Positions 5,443 through 5,501 of a DNA stretch of 5,501 nt are shown piece after piece. Made by a program: the position numbers and the translations under genes. Positions within the stretch are counted from its first letter, which is position 1. Each line of letters begins with the position of its first letter. This DNA comes from Acidobacteriota bacterium. GTDB taxonomy: Bacteria > Acidobacteriota > Terriglobia > Terriglobales > Acidobacteriaceae. A model generated the notes under the pieces. The model was not told where the DNA came from. It saw only the letters and a program-made list of their open reading frames with translations, and searched no databases. The stretch spans positions 1 to 5,501 of the forward strand of contig JAKBAG010000199.1 of assembly GCA_021809235.1 (NCBI GenBank), written 5' to 3'.

Positions 5443-5501
5443 ATGCCGATTCCGGATCATCTTCGTTCCCGCTTCCGCCATTTATGGCAATTCCTCACCC
5501 G
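5443..5501 (+). CDS. Probable start of a further operon gene, product unknown (truncated by window edge)
   Basis: An open frame starts at ATG 5443 and stays open to the window end (19 full codons). It begins MPIPDHLRSRFRHLWQ, a basic, amphipathic start. An in-frame TGA (5440-5442) sits directly before the ATG, so the gene cannot extend further upstream, and a reasonable Shine-Dalgarno (GGAAG) precedes it. It lies 128 bp beyond the kinase stop, past the hairpin, in the same direction as the operon. A basic N-terminus before a membrane segment would fit a Wzx-type flippase or another membrane protein, but too little sequence is present to assign a function. Confidence 0.45.
   Translation, partial: MPIPDHLRSRFRHLWQFLT

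Overview
The window suggests a Gram-negative, moderately GC-rich bacterium. From overall impression only (no search was possible) it looks like an acidobacterium of the Terriglobia type. It holds the 5' end of the housekeeping gene valS on the minus strand and, divergently on the plus strand, a compact exopolysaccharide or capsule synthesis-and-export operon.

Layout. Positions 1-229 (minus strand) are the first 76 codons of valyl-tRNA synthetase, running off the left edge. Positions 230-672 are a non-coding divergent control region with one terminator-like hairpin facing valS and several weak repeats. Three plus-strand genes follow. The first (673-1677) is a Wza-type periplasmic polysaccharide export protein with one Poly_export and two SLBB domains. 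The second (1713-3092) is a polytopic membrane protein resembling the Wzy polymerase / O-antigen ligase group. The third (3089-5314) is a Wzc-type fusion of a Wzz chain-length domain and a bacterial tyrosine kinase (BY-kinase), with a tyrosine-rich tail. Genes 1 and 2 are 35 bp apart. Genes 2 and 3 overlap by 4 bp (TTGA), with an unusual TTG start. A stable hairpin lies 11 bp after the kinase stop. Another gene probably starts at 5443 and runs off the right edge.

How the genes work together. In Wzx/Wzy-type systems, undecaprenyl-linked repeat units are polymerised on the periplasmic face by Wzy. Chain length and assembly are controlled by the Wzc co-polymerase and kinase cycling through phosphorylation of its C-terminal tyrosines, and polymer leaves through the Wza channel. 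The window encodes one candidate for each of these three roles. Glycosyltransferases, a flippase and a Wzb-type phosphatase are not visible and may lie downstream.

Novelty. Most of the window is recognisable biology. The less ordinary points are the Wza-like protein without a lipobox, the divergent Wzy-like protein, a Gly/Ser linker inside the Wzz coiled coil, the TTG-coupled kinase start, and two hairpins that may act as terminator or attenuator. I found no CRISPR array, tRNA, rRNA, insertion sequence or clearly undescribed system.
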